From: an uncultured Flavobacteriaceae bacterium
Lineage (GTDB): Bacteria; Bacteroidota; Bacteroidia; Flavobacteriales; Flavobacteriaceae
Reading direction: 5' to 3'
Length of the DNA: 41,357 bases
NCBI GenBank assembly: GCA_938029725.1
Contig: CALHGE010000021.1
Span: forward strand, 1-41,357
Below the pieces are notes generated by a model. The model worked only from the letters and a program-made list of their open reading frames with translations, was not told the origin of the DNA and did no database searches. The position numbers and the translations under genes are program-made. Of this stretch, positions 18,419 through 27,275 are shown piece by piece (position 1 is the first letter of the stretch; the number at the start of each line of letters is the position of its first letter).

Positions 18419-19156
18419 CTAAGCAGTTTCTTTATTAGCTGTGGCTTGTACTGCTAGGTTGTAGACAACTAAGCCGAATCCAATTTTATTGATTGCATCA
18501 CCGATGTTGTAAACAACATCAAGGTTTAAGCCTCCAAAAATACCATCATACCAACCTGGTGTTCCGGCCATGTAGCCAATCGGGTATATTGCCCAACCAA
18601 CTAGTACAAACCAACATAGAGTCTTGTGTGCTGATAATACGGCACCTCCAGCTGCAACGGCAAGCTTTTTTGCCTGACCTAGCCAGATGTCATAAACGAT
18701 AACAAAGTATGCAGCACCTGAAATAGCTCCCCATAAAGCTGCATTGCCTCTATCAAGGGTTTCGCCGATATAGCCTGTAACTAGCATTACTACTGAAAGA
18801 AAAATCAATCGCCACATTAGCGACTTTTTTGCGCCAGCAACTTTCAGTATTAGAAAGAATTCAACGCACATTAGCGGCACAGTAAGCACCCAGTCAACAT
18901 ATCTGAAGAAGGTTGGTGATTCGCCAACTGTAGCCCAATAATCTCTCATGTACCAGTAGTGCACTGCGGCAATAAAGGTTATTAGTCCGGATACCAAAAT
19001 AGAGGTTCTCCATTTTTTATCAAAACTATTCATTGATAAAAAGAAAAATGCTGAGGCGGCCATCATAGCCATACAGCCAACGAAAAAGGTAAAGCCGACA
19101 TAGTCGTCAGGCATCATTTTAGTGGCAAGCGGAAGTGTACTCATTAAATTCATCAT
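18419..19156 (-). CDS. Proteorhodopsin (light-driven proton pump)
   Basis: A 245-residue seven-helix microbial rhodopsin. Helix C reads RYVDWVLTVPLMCVEF: Asp88 is the Schiff-base proton acceptor, Thr92 the middle residue and Glu99 the proton donor, the DTE set of outward proton pumps. His66 matches the proteorhodopsin His75 that pairs with the acceptor. Lys224 in helix G (DAINKIGFG) carries retinal, with Asp220 as second counterion. The colour-tuning position (105 in the reference protein) is Met96, found in green-absorbing flavobacterial forms. Helix E has Gly143 (ALWGAISG) where the reference has Phe, possibly opening a carotenoid window. Start: MM at 19156; Met5 is possible. It is divergent from blh. 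Confidence 0.97.
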   Translation of the reverse strand: MMNLMSTLPLATKMMPDDYVGFTFFVGCMAMMAASAFFFLSMNSFDKKWRTSILVSGLITFIAAVHYWYMRDYWATVGESPTFFRYVDWVLTVPLMCVEFFLILKVAGAKKSLMWRLIFLSVVMLVTGYIGETLDRGNAALWGAISGAAYFVIVYDIWLGQAKKLAVAAGGAVLSAHKTLCWFVLVGWAIYPIGYMAGTPGWYDGIFGGLNLDVVYNIGDAINKIGFGLVVYNLAVQATANKETA

Positions 19157-19246
19157 AGTTTTAAGGATTTAATTAATTTTGTTTAAGTAAATTTACAAAA
19201 AGTTAAACATTAATTGTTTAATTTTTTAATATAAATTTTAAACTAA
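19157..19246. promoter_or_regulatory. Shared divergent promoter region of proteorhodopsin and blh
   Basis: A 90-nt, very AT-rich stretch between the two start codons. On the + strand, TAATTTTG (19174-19181) matches the -7 box exactly and would give blh a leader of about 60 nt, but no TTG lies at the right distance. On the minus strand only TAAATTTA (7 of 8) is seen. Light or nutrient control cannot be read from it. Confidence 0.45.
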
Positions 19247-20149
19247 ATGAAAAATAATGCTACTTTAAATATGAATTTGAGCAGTTTTATGATTGTTTCT
19301 ACCTTTTTCGCATTATGGTTGGCTGTACAGTTTGAAGAATCTATTGAGAATATATTTGCTTATATTTTGATTTTATCCTTCGGAATTCTTCATGGAGCGA
19401 ATGATTTAAAATTGATTCAACGTTCAGATTCTGCAGAGGTTCGTAGTAAAAATTTTCTAAAGACCTTAGTTTACTATATACTTTTTGTAGTGTGTAGTGC
19501 ACTTCTATTCTACGGTATGCCCGCTGTAGCATTGTTGTTATTCGTGATTTTCAGTGGGTACCATTTTGGTGAACAACACTGGATATCAAAAATTAAAGGG
19601 CATTTATTAAGAAGAATCTTCTTTTTAGTCTATGGGTTATTTATTCTTTCCTTGCTTTTTTATCGTCACGAGGATACCGTTACTGTAATTATAGCGAACA
19701 TTACAGGGGTGACGCTTTGGGGGCGTATTTATTTTTATTCGCTTATTTTTTCTGCAGGAGCAATGATTTTGCTCTATTTGCGGCTGGCTTTTGAGAATAA
19801 AAAATTGAGAACTAGCTTTATTAAGGAGTTGTTCTATATCGCCGTGTTTTTTGTAGTATTTAGCACAGCATCACTATTATGGTCTTTTGCTATTTATTTC
19901 GTGCTCTGGCACTCTATCCCCTCCTTGGTAGATCAGATTAACTATTTGTATGGACATTTATCTAAAGATACCATGTGGAGTTATGCGAAGTCCTCTTTTC
20001 CGTATTGGATGATATCCATCATAGGGCTATCCTTATTGCTATTTTTATTTAGAGATAACCTTGAAACTTCCCTTTCCTTTTTCTTTTCTTTTTTAGCGGC
20101 AATAACTTTTCCTCATGTCTTAGTGATAAATAGGATCAATACTTCTTAA
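19247..20149 (+). CDS. blh: Beta-carotene 15,15'-dioxygenase, Brp/Blh family
   Basis: A 300-residue integral membrane iron enzyme that cleaves beta-carotene into two retinal molecules, the chromophore of the neighbouring opsin. There are about seven to eight hydrophobic segments. The histidines expected to bind iron are in ILHGANDLK (His49), SGYHFGEQHW (His106, His111), LWHSIPSLVDQ (His222) and FPHVLVINR (His290), all at family-typical places. It is transcribed away from the opsin gene across a 90-nt region, and its stop overlaps the stop of the convergent TonB receptor by a few bases. The beta-carotene synthesis genes are not in this window. Confidence 0.95.
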   Translation: MKNNATLNMNLSSFMIVSTFFALWLAVQFEESIENIFAYILILSFGILHGANDLKLIQRSDSAEVRSKNFLKTLVYYILFVVCSALLFYGMPAVALLLFVIFSGYHFGEQHWISKIKGHLLRRIFFLVYGLFILSLLFYRHEDTVTVIIANITGVTLWGRIYFYSLIFSAGAMILLYLRLAFENKKLRTSFIKELFYIAVFFVVFSTASLLWSFAIYFVLWHSIPSLVDQINYLYGHLSKDTMWSYAKSSFPYWMISIIGLSLLLFLFRDNLETSLSFFFSFLAAITFPHVLVINRINTS

Positions 20150-22698
20150 AACTTTAGTCTGAAGCTGAAGTTAGGTGTTATTCCTAAAGAAAAACTCTCT
20201 ACTGTTTCGATCGTATTGGCCTCATTCACGCGATAATAGGTGTTTAAAATATTTTGACGATTCGTGAAATTCAGAACAGAAACTCCTAGTGAAGCTTTAA
20301 CTTCATTAGAGATGTTCAGACTGTATATAGCGGAGGCATCGGCTCTTAAGTATTCAGAAAGTCTTTGATTGTTAGGTTCTCGATAATTAATTGTGCCTGG
20401 AAAAAAGCTAGTGTCAAGAGGGTTTTCTAGTGCTGGCTCAGTGTATGGTTTTCCTGTTCGGTAATTTAAGCCCACACCAATTTTTAATTGCTTGAAAGTA
20501 AGCGTTCCTGCAAAGGTGGCGGTATGTCGTATGTCGAGGTTATTAGGAAATGTAGATGGGGTAATTGCATCGAAAGTGTAGTTGTTGAGATTATAGGCAT
20601 AGCTGGCCCAAACGCTGTATTTTGATGTTTTCTTATTGATTAAAAATTCTATTCCTTTAATCGCATACCCGCCTATTTCACCACCAAATTGATTTTGATT
20701 TTGAAATCCTTGGGTTGCTGTACTAATGCCGTTTACTTCTTTGTAAAAGCCTTCAATACCAACATAGACATTCTTTGAGTCGTAGTTCAAACCTAATGAT
20801 ATTTGTTTGCTTTTGGTTAATGGAAGGCCTTCGCCGTCCGATAAAATCCAGCGACGCTTTTCAATGCCTAAGAAATTCTGCTCCAAGTCTATTTTTTGAT
20901 TGATAGCTTGACTTTTAAATTCGCCTAGTAGCTTGACTTTTACTTCTCTAGTAATAGCATAATTGAGATTTATACGAGGTTCAACAACAAAGTCTGTAAA
21001 TGTACCGGGGTTATCAAATAAATTCAAACGTATGCCCCCGCTCGTATGTAACTTTTTATTGGGCGATATGTAGGTCAGTTCTGAAAATAAAGAATGCACT
21101 TTAATTAGATCTTTGGTTTTACTACCAAATAGTGGTTGGGTGACTTGGGTTTCGTTTGTAATACTTGTTTCTGTAAACTGATATCCATTCAACCAATTGA
21201 GATTTTGTTTAAGTTGAAAAGTAGTATTGAGTTTAAAAGCCTTTTCAACTACCGTATTGTTTTGCAATAGTATTTGTTGTCCTAATACCGTACTATTTCT
21301 TGCGTCTACATTATAATTACTATAATAGGTATTCATAAAGGTGCTGAACCTTTTTGACCATTTGCTTTCAAGGCTTCCACCAAGAGAATAATTGGTTTGG
21401 TATAGTTCACTAATAGTTTCTCGATTGATACTCGGAATTCTTTCTGTATAATCTAAAAGATTATTGATATTAATAAAGCTGAAGCGTAATTTTTGCCGAG
21501 CGTTGATATCGTATAATAACTTACTCGTGAAATCGTAAAAGTAGAACGTGTCGTCTCTTTCAATCTCAAGTTCTTGAGCCAGGCCGTCTTTAATTTGATT
21601 ATTTAAAAATGCCTTAGTGAAGAGATTGTCGAATGTAGTTGTGGTGAAGAAATCGGTAAGAGAACGTCTTCCTGAAAATTGAAAAGCAACCTTTTCTCCT
21701 AAGGGTACTTGCCCATATAAATCACCACTGATCAGATTAAATCCGGCACCACCATAATAATTTTCACTGAGTTCGTTATTAGTTTGCATTGCTATTATAC
21801 CACTAACGCCATCTCCGTACTGTGCACTAGCTCCATTTTTGATAAGGGTTACTTTATCAGTGAGAAAAGGGTTGAAAGCAGAAATTAATCCAAAAAAATG
21901 ACCGGATTGATACATTTTAATGCCGTCCCATAAGATGAGATTTTGATCATTACTGCCTCCACGAATATTAATATCTGAAACGGTTTCGTCGATGCTTTTT
22001 ATTCCTGGTAACGCTTGAATGGTTTGCAATACATCAGGTTCTATTAAACCCGGAAGAATACCGAATTCATCGGTATTCATTTGAATACTACCATCTAGTT
22101 GTTGCACCAAGCCTTTTGTTAAGAATTGGTATACAATAACTTCTTCTAGTTTTTGATAGAATTGGCCAAGTAGTAAGGTTTTGCAAGGGCTTGAATTCGC
22201 GAGAAGTCTGGCATCAATGAAGAGTGTTTTAAAGCCAATGTGTTTGATTTGAATTTTTGCATCCAAAGGAAGATCTTCGATAGTAAAGTTTCCAACGGAA
22301 TCAGTGATGACTGCGAAATCAATTCCGAGGACTTCAACGGTTGCGCCAGAGATAGTGTTTTGCCCATAATTGTCGAGAACAGTACCGCAAATAGAAATCC
22401 TATCAGTAGTTACAATCGTATAATACCGCTCATTTAGCTTCTGTATTTGAAGCTTGGTTTGAATTCGAATGTGATTGAGAATCTCAGCTAAAACCAGCGA
22501 TTCGGTTATTGTAATTTGTATGTGACTAATATCCGCATCCGCAAAGGAGAACTTAATCTCAAATTTATTTTCAAGTTGCTGTATGTACGGAATAAGAGGA
22601 GTTTTTTCTGTAATCTTTTCTTGGGCATTCACTGCCGAAAAGATGCAAAACAGTCCTATGCACAGGATTTCTAAAAATGTACGATTAGTTTTCGGCAT
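20146..22698 (-). CDS. TonB-dependent receptor with STN signalling domain (FecA-like)
   Basis: An 850-residue outer-membrane receptor. A signal peptide (1-25, cut at VNA-QEK) is followed by a secretin/TonB N-terminal (STN) domain at about 30-100 that can signal to an anti-sigma factor. A carboxypeptidase-regulatory-like beta domain follows at about 103-175 (SGATVEVLGIDFAV), then the plug at about 195-305 (DVLQTIQALPGIKSIDETVS, then INIRGGSNDQNLILWDGI) and the beta-barrel to the terminal Phe. Last gene of a sigma-FecR-receptor set; its start overlaps the fecR end by 14 nt. No SusD partner is present, so a glycan-type SusCD pair is unlikely; a siderophore, cofactor or other ligand is open. Confidence 0.92.
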   Translation of the reverse strand: MPKTNRTFLEILCIGLFCIFSAVNAQEKITEKTPLIPYIQQLENKFEIKFSFADADISHIQITITESLVLAEILNHIRIQTKLQIQKLNERYYTIVTTDRISICGTVLDNYGQNTISGATVEVLGIDFAVITDSVGNFTIEDLPLDAKIQIKHIGFKTLFIDARLLANSSPCKTLLLGQFYQKLEEVIVYQFLTKGLVQQLDGSIQMNTDEFGILPGLIEPDVLQTIQALPGIKSIDETVSDINIRGGSNDQNLILWDGIKMYQSGHFFGLISAFNPFLTDKVTLIKNGASAQYGDGVSGIIAMQTNNELSENYYGGAGFNLISGDLYGQVPLGEKVAFQFSGRRSLTDFFTTTTFDNLFTKAFLNNQIKDGLAQELEIERDDTFYFYDFTSKLLYDINARQKLRFSFININNLLDYTERIPSINRETISELYQTNYSLGGSLESKWSKRFSTFMNTYYSNYNVDARNSTVLGQQILLQNNTVVEKAFKLNTTFQLKQNLNWLNGYQFTETSITNETQVTQPLFGSKTKDLIKVHSLFSELTYISPNKKLHTSGGIRLNLFDNPGTFTDFVVEPRINLNYAITREVKVKLLGEFKSQAINQKIDLEQNFLGIEKRRWILSDGEGLPLTKSKQISLGLNYDSKNVYVGIEGFYKEVNGISTATQGFQNQNQFGGEIGGYAIKGIEFLINKKTSKYSVWASYAYNLNNYTFDAITPSTFPNNLDIRHTATFAGTLTFKQLKIGVGLNYRTGKPYTEPALENPLDTSFFPGTINYREPNNQRLSEYLRADASAIYSLNISNEVKASLGVSVLNFTNRQNILNTYYRVNEANTIETVESFSLGITPNFSFRLKF

Positions 22699-23590
22699 AG
22701 AAGAGCACTTTGTTGCCCTCTAATGTAAACTTTATACGGGAAGGCGTACTAATGCTCTGTAAAGCCAAATTAGCATCTGTATTGCTAAATGAACCCGTAT
22801 ACAGTAGGTTCGTATCAATATTTTTAGTCTCAACAATAATGTTGTGCTGTCTTTGAAATTCGTTAAGAACAAATTTTAAAGGGATGCTTTTAAAAGTGCT
22901 TTCAGCATTTATCCATGAAGGAATTATTGAATTTTGTTTTTCATCGGTGACAATTTGACCATCAATAGCTACAAAAGAACTACCTGCAGGTAGTTTGGTT
23001 TCTTTTCCGTTAAAAGAAACGCTTACCAAGCCCTCAAAACAAGTTACTTCAAAGAAGCCCTTTCTATCTTCTACATTAAACTGAGTACCTAAAACAGCAA
23101 CCTCACCTGCTTCTGTAGCAACTGTAAACCGTTTTCCTTTGGCAACTTTGAAAAATGCTTCACCCTCTAAGCTAATATTACGGTTAGCATTCCAATTTTT
23201 ATTGCTGTAGATAAGCCTAGAATCTGCATTTAAAACCACCTCAGAATTATCAGGAAGAACGATTTCCTTTTTTTCTGCGTATTGCGTACTAATTTGCTCA
23301 TCTAAAGAATTTACATAAAAGTAAGTGCCCGTAAGCAAAATAGCTACGGCAGCAGCCACGCTAAGGAACTTCTTAAACGGATTCAATTGAACGACCTTCG
23401 TGTCGTTGAACAAATGCACATTCTTTACAGCAGCTAAAGCCTCCTCAGTATTAAAACTTGGAGATTCTAAAGCATTTGAAGCATCAATAATTTGCTGATA
23501 AGTAGCATATGTATCAGAATTTTTAAATTCTTCAAGTTCCGCTTCAGAAAGCTCATTGTTCAGCCATTTTGCTAAATAATTTTCTTGCAT
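22685..23590 (-). CDS. FecR-family anti-sigma factor
   Basis: A 301-residue inner-membrane anti-sigma factor. The cytoplasmic N-terminal part (1-72) should hold the sigma factor; one membrane helix lies at about 75-93 (LSVAAAVAILLTGTYFYV). The periplasmic FecR domain follows (about 105-205, with SEVVLNADSRLIYSNKNW and GEVAVLGTQFNVEDRKG), and a C-terminal DUF4974-type domain (about 225-300, PLKFVLNEFQRQHNIIVETK) would meet the receptor STN domain. It lies 148 nt after the sigma gene and overlaps the receptor gene, as in Bacteroidetes fecI-fecR loci. Confidence 0.94.
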   Translation of the reverse strand: MQENYLAKWLNNELSEAELEEFKNSDTYATYQQIIDASNALESPSFNTEEALAAVKNVHLFNDTKVVQLNPFKKFLSVAAAVAILLTGTYFYVNSLDEQISTQYAEKKEIVLPDNSEVVLNADSRLIYSNKNWNANRNISLEGEAFFKVAKGKRFTVATEAGEVAVLGTQFNVEDRKGFFEVTCFEGLVSVSFNGKETKLPAGSSFVAIDGQIVTDEKQNSIIPSWINAESTFKSIPLKFVLNEFQRQHNIIVETKNIDTNLLYTGSFSNTDANLALQSISTPSRIKFTLEGNKVLFYAEN

Positions 23591-23738
23591 TATTTTTGTC
23601 TTACATTCTTAATAACAACTTGTTAGGTGAAAACCCTACTTCAACCCTGGGCTGTTTTTAGTTTTTCGCTAACCGGACAACTCTTTCCGTTTAAATGAAC
23701 AGAATAGTAGTAAAAATTGCTTTTTACCACCAACCATT

Positions 23739-24251
23739 TTAAATTCCATCTATTTTCTCACGAAGGCTTTTCAAAGCCAAATGCATTCGTTTTTCAATAG
23801 CCTTTACACTAACTCCTTCCAACGCTGCAATCTCTTTGTATTTTTTGCCGTCAATACGATTTAATAGAAATGTAATTCTTTGATTGTCTGGCAAATTGTT
23901 AAGCGCATGATCTAATTTGGCTTTAAACTCACTCTCTTCCATCAAAAATTCAGGGGTCTCATGGGTTGTCTTTAAAGTCTTATCAGCATATTTTAAGCGC
24001 ACCTTCTCCGCTTTAATAACATTCAAGTATAAATTATTGGCAACGGTATAGACATATGATTTTGCTTTTGCAGGGCTTACTTTTGCGCAGTTTTCCCATA
24101 GCTTTACAAATGCCTCTTGTACAGCGTCATATGACTTCTCTTCGTTGCCGAATTTATAATATATGTAATTATATATCGTTTTAGAATTAGCTTTAAAGAT
24201 TTCGCTAAAGACCTTATCGTTACAAATGTTGTCTTCGTTTTTGATTTTCAA
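23739..24251 (-). CDS. ECF RNA polymerase sigma factor (FecI-like, Bacteroidetes type)
   Basis: A 170-residue ECF sigma factor with region 2 at about 14-80 (SYDAVQEAFVKLWEN and KSYVYTVANNLYLN) and region 4 at about 110-165 (LPDNQRITFLLNRIDGKKYK and a helix-turn-helix EIAALEGVSVKAIEKRMHLA). It would be released by FecR when the receptor binds its ligand and would then turn on the receptor set. Its promoter is a near-perfect housekeeping promoter with an inverted repeat in the spacer, so the sigma gene itself is probably under a repressor or activator. Confidence 0.94.
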   Translation of the reverse strand: MKIKNEDNICNDKVFSEIFKANSKTIYNYIYYKFGNEEKSYDAVQEAFVKLWENCAKVSPAKAKSYVYTVANNLYLNVIKAEKVRLKYADKTLKTTHETPEFLMEESEFKAKLDHALNNLPDNQRITFLLNRIDGKKYKEIAALEGVSVKAIEKRMHLALKSLREKIDGI

Positions 24252-24267
24252 AAAAGTTGATTTTTTT

Positions 24268-24297
24268 CAAAGGTATTTAGAAAAAAGTAAATACCAA
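24268..24297 (-). promoter_or_regulatory. Promoter of the ECF sigma gene with an overlapping inverted repeat
   Basis: On the minus strand, TTG (24295-24297), a 19-nt spacer and TACCTTTG (24268-24275) fit the Bacteroidetes promoter exactly and give a leader of about 10 nt. An inverted repeat GGTATTTA-N8-TAAATACC (24272-24295) fills the spacer and touches both boxes, a geometry expected of a repressor operator. No regulator is known for it. Confidence 0.72.
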
Positions 24298-24360
24298 AAG
24301 TAGGGTGTTTATAAAGTCAGTTGTTTTAAAAGCATAATACCCAATAAATTCCCAAAAATT

Positions 24361-25731
24361 ATGAAAAAGTTATTTAATTTTTCTGCCTATGCAATCCTAC
24401 TTGCATGCGTGTTAGTTTTTACTGCCTGTTCTATCGAAGATCCAGTAGATTTGCCGTTAGAATATAATCCAACACTTACTGCTAATTCAGCAGCTTCTCA
24501 GTTGATGCAACGTACTGTTTCAAATGATGGTTCATATGACAATATTATTGACGGTTCAAGTTGTTTTGATATTCGATTTCCGTATACCGTTATGGTAAAC
24601 GGACTTGAAATCACTATTGACTCAAAAGATGATTTAGAAATAATCGAAGAGTTATTTGATGCTATTGATAGCGATAATGATATTCTTGACATCCTTTTCC
24701 CTATTACTATTACAAAGGCTGACTATACGGATCTTGTAATCAATAGCAGCGCTGATTTGCAAGTGCTAGCGGAGCAATGTATTGAAGGTGGTGGAGATGA
24801 TGATATTGAATGTATTGATGTTGTTTACCCGGTTACACTTTTCACGTACAACCCTAACCTAGAACAAACAGGTTCAGTTACGGTAAATAGTGATGAAGAG
24901 ATGAAACGTTTTTTTGCTGGTCTTACTGAAACTGATCTAATTAGTTTTGATTTTCCGCTGGTGTTCGAAATGTTTGATGGCACTGCGCTTACCGTAAACA
25001 ACAATAGTGAATTAGCGAACGCCATTGAAGGTGCTAAAGAAACTTGTGATGAAGACGATGATAATGATCATAATGATGATGATTTCAACAAAGAAGAATT
25101 GGATAGCTACTTGGTGATGTGCCCTTGGCTTATTGACGAAATTAAAATAGATAATCTCGATATTACAGAACAGTACAGAGGTTATGTTTTGAATTTTAAG
25201 GAAGACGGTTCTGTTATAGCTCGCGATATAAGTGGGAATATGTTAGCCGGAGAATGGAGCACGAGTATTAGTGATTATAAGGTAAAATTAGTTCTAAAAT
25301 TCGAAGCTTTAGTTGACTTTAGTTTAGAATGGTTTGTTTATGATCTTGATGAAGGTCGCATAAAGTTCTATGTAGACGATCACAGTAAAATTATAATGAA
25401 AAAAGTTTGCGGATTTGAAGAATGCAGCGAAGCTTTTATTACCGATACCTTACAAAATTGTGTTTGGGCAGTTTCAAATGGAGAAAGCGCAAGTTTTCTT
25501 GATATGCTCAGAATTGATTTCTCATATATGAATATTCATGTTAAAAATCCTAATGAAATAGTGGTTGATGAAGGAAATTGGGATATTTATGGAACAACCA
25601 TAACGTTTAATGCCCTAAGTATGGAGATGGCCAATTACATAGGAGAATGGGAAATTATTGAATGCAGTGCAGTACGATTTAAGATGAAACGAGGTGAAGA
25701 ATATTTAGTGCTTGAAAAAGACTGTGAATAA
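24361..25731 (+). CDS. Repeat-containing lipoprotein of unknown function
   Basis: A 456-residue predicted lipoprotein (lipobox FTAC, Cys23). Residues 68-218 hold four degenerate copies of one module: a F/Y-P beta strand, a middle loop, then I/V-x-SxxxL. The copies centre on IRFPYTVMV, ILFPITITK, VVYPVTLFT and FDFPLVFEM, each followed by a strand such as VTVNSDEEM. An Asp-rich linker (229-242) separates these from two C-terminal units (about 250-350 and 362-455) that resemble lipocalin-like beta domains (MCPWLIDEIKID...GYVLNFKEDGSV; NCVWAVSNG...GNWDIYG). Each C-terminal unit ends or starts with paired Cys. It is divergent from the ECF sigma gene. No family name is certain, and the function is unknown. 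Confidence 0.75.
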   Translation: MKKLFNFSAYAILLACVLVFTACSIEDPVDLPLEYNPTLTANSAASQLMQRTVSNDGSYDNIIDGSSCFDIRFPYTVMVNGLEITIDSKDDLEIIEELFDAIDSDNDILDILFPITITKADYTDLVINSSADLQVLAEQCIEGGGDDDIECIDVVYPVTLFTYNPNLEQTGSVTVNSDEEMKRFFAGLTETDLISFDFPLVFEMFDGTALTVNNNSELANAIEGAKETCDEDDDNDHNDDDFNKEELDSYLVMCPWLIDEIKIDNLDITEQYRGYVLNFKEDGSVIARDISGNMLAGEWSTSISDYKVKLVLKFEALVDFSLEWFVYDLDEGRIKFYVDDHSKIIMKKVCGFEECSEAFITDTLQNCVWAVSNGESASFLDMLRIDFSYMNIHVKNPNEIVVDEGNWDIYGTTITFNALSMEMANYIGEWEIIECSAVRFKMKRGEEYLVLEKDCE

Positions 25732-25787
25732 TAGCTCACTCAAAATAATTAAAATTAGTCCCTACCTTTTTTGCCCCACAACCAAGT

Positions 25788-25820
25788 AAAAAGCATCCAT
25801 CGAAAGATGGGTGCTTTATA
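25788..25820 (+). terminator. Terminator of the repeat lipoprotein gene
   Basis: AAAGCATCCATC (25790-25801) pairs with GATGGGTGCTTT (25806-25817), with one G-U pair, around a GAAA tetraloop. The T-run after it is broken, so strength is uncertain. Confidence 0.65.
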
Positions 25821-25848
25821 CTTTTGATATTTTTGTTGCCATACTTAC

Positions 25849-25876
25849 TTGATTCACGTTGTAATTCTTAAATTTG
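25849..25876 (+). promoter_or_regulatory. Promoter of ffh
   Basis: TTG (25849-25851), 17 nt, then TAAATTTG (25869-25876) fits the Bacteroidetes promoter consensus fully. The ATG of ffh is 25 nt downstream. Confidence 0.68.
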
Positions 25877-25901
25877 CTTTTCTTCAAAAGACAGCAAGAC
25901 G

Positions 25902-27239
25902 ATGTTTGATAATTTAAGTGAAAAGCTAGATAAAGCGTTACATGTTCTTAAGGGGCATGGGCAGATTACAGAAATTAATGTTGCAGAGACAACTAAGGAG
26001 GTCCGAAGGGCTTTATTAGATGCCGATGTTAACTTTAAAATAGCGAAAGAGTTTACCAATCGTGTAAAAGAGAAAGCTTTAGGTCAAAATGTATTGACTA
26101 CTTTACAGCCAGGTCAATTGATGGTGAAAATTGTCAAAGACGAACTGACTGCATTAATGGGAGGTGAATCTGAAGGAATCAATCTTTCAGGAAACCCTTC
26201 GATAATTTTAATGTCAGGACTTCAAGGTTCTGGTAAAACCACATTTTCTGGTAAGCTTGCCAATTACTTAAAGACAAAAAAAGCCAAAAACCCTTTATTA
26301 GTAGCCTGTGATGTATATCGCCCGGCGGCAATCGACCAATTAAATGTAGTTGGAGAACAGATTGGTGTTACCGTGTTTTCTGACCGCGGAAATACAGACC
26401 CTGTTGCGATTTCTAAAGCAGGTATTGCATACGCTAAAGCAAATGGGCATAATGTAGTCATCATAGATACCGCTGGTCGTTTGGCTGTGGACGAAAAAAT
26501 GATGGATGAAATTTCAAATATCCATAAAGCGATACAGCCTCAAGAGACACTTTTCGTGGTTGATTCCATGACCGGTCAAGATGCTGTGAATACGGCAAAG
26601 GCTTTCAACGATATTTTGAACTTCGACGGAGTTATTCTAACAAAGTTGGATGGTGATACGCGAGGTGGTGCGGCTATTTCTATTAAATCAGTAGTCAATA
26701 AGCCTATTAAGTTTATTGGTACTGGTGAGAAGATGGAAGCTATTGATGTTTTCTACCCAGATCGTATGGCGGATCGTATTTTGGGAATGGGTGATGTTAT
26801 TTCTCTTGTGGAAAGAGCTCAAGACCAATTTGATGAAGAGGAAGCGCGAAAGATTCAAAAGAAAATAGCCAAGAATAAATTCGGATTTGATGACTTTCTA
26901 TCTCAAATACAACAAATCAAAAAGATGGGTAACATCAAAGATTTAATGGGGATGATTCCTGGCGCTGGAAAAGCTTTAAAAGGATTAGATATTGATGATG
27001 ATGCGTTTAAGCATATTGAAGCCATTATTCACTCAATGACTCCTGACGAACGTTCAAATCCTTCAAAATTGAACGCTAGCCGCAAAAAGAGAATTGCTAA
27101 AGGCGCTGGTCGCGATGTTCAAGATGTAAATCAATTGCTTAAGCAGTTTGATCAGATGAGTAAAATGATGAAGATGATGCAAGGTGGTGGTGGCAAACGC
27201 ATGATGCAAATGATGGGCGGAATGAAAGGAATGAAGTAA
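25902..27239 (+). CDS. ffh: Signal recognition particle protein Ffh
   Basis: A 445-residue SRP GTPase that binds 4.5S RNA and signal sequences of nascent membrane proteins and docks with FtsY. The N domain (1-85), the G domain with P-loop GLQGSGKTT (106-114), ACDVYRPAAIDQL, DTAGRL and TKLDGDTRGGAA, and the methionine-rich M domain at the C-terminus (MSKMMKMMQGGGGKRMM) are all in order. Length is usual. It is followed after 36 nt by folD, probably on the same transcript. Confidence 0.97.
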   Translation: MFDNLSEKLDKALHVLKGHGQITEINVAETTKEVRRALLDADVNFKIAKEFTNRVKEKALGQNVLTTLQPGQLMVKIVKDELTALMGGESEGINLSGNPSIILMSGLQGSGKTTFSGKLANYLKTKKAKNPLLVACDVYRPAAIDQLNVVGEQIGVTVFSDRGNTDPVAISKAGIAYAKANGHNVVIIDTAGRLAVDEKMMDEISNIHKAIQPQETLFVVDSMTGQDAVNTAKAFNDILNFDGVILTKLDGDTRGGAAISIKSVVNKPIKFIGTGEKMEAIDVFYPDRMADRILGMGDVISLVERAQDQFDEEEARKIQKKIAKNKFGFDDFLSQIQQIKKMGNIKDLMGMIPGAGKALKGLDIDDDAFKHIEAIIHSMTPDERSNPSKLNASRKKRIAKGAGRDVQDVNQLLKQFDQMSKMMKMMQGGGGKRMMQMMGGMKGMK

Positions 27240-27275
27240 AAAACAGAAGTAAACAGCAAATTAAATAGTGACCAA

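Noticed and set aside
20146..22698. SusC/SusD glycan-uptake pair
   Set aside because: The receptor has an STN domain and sits with FecI and FecR; no SusD-like gene or glycoside hydrolase lies beside it.
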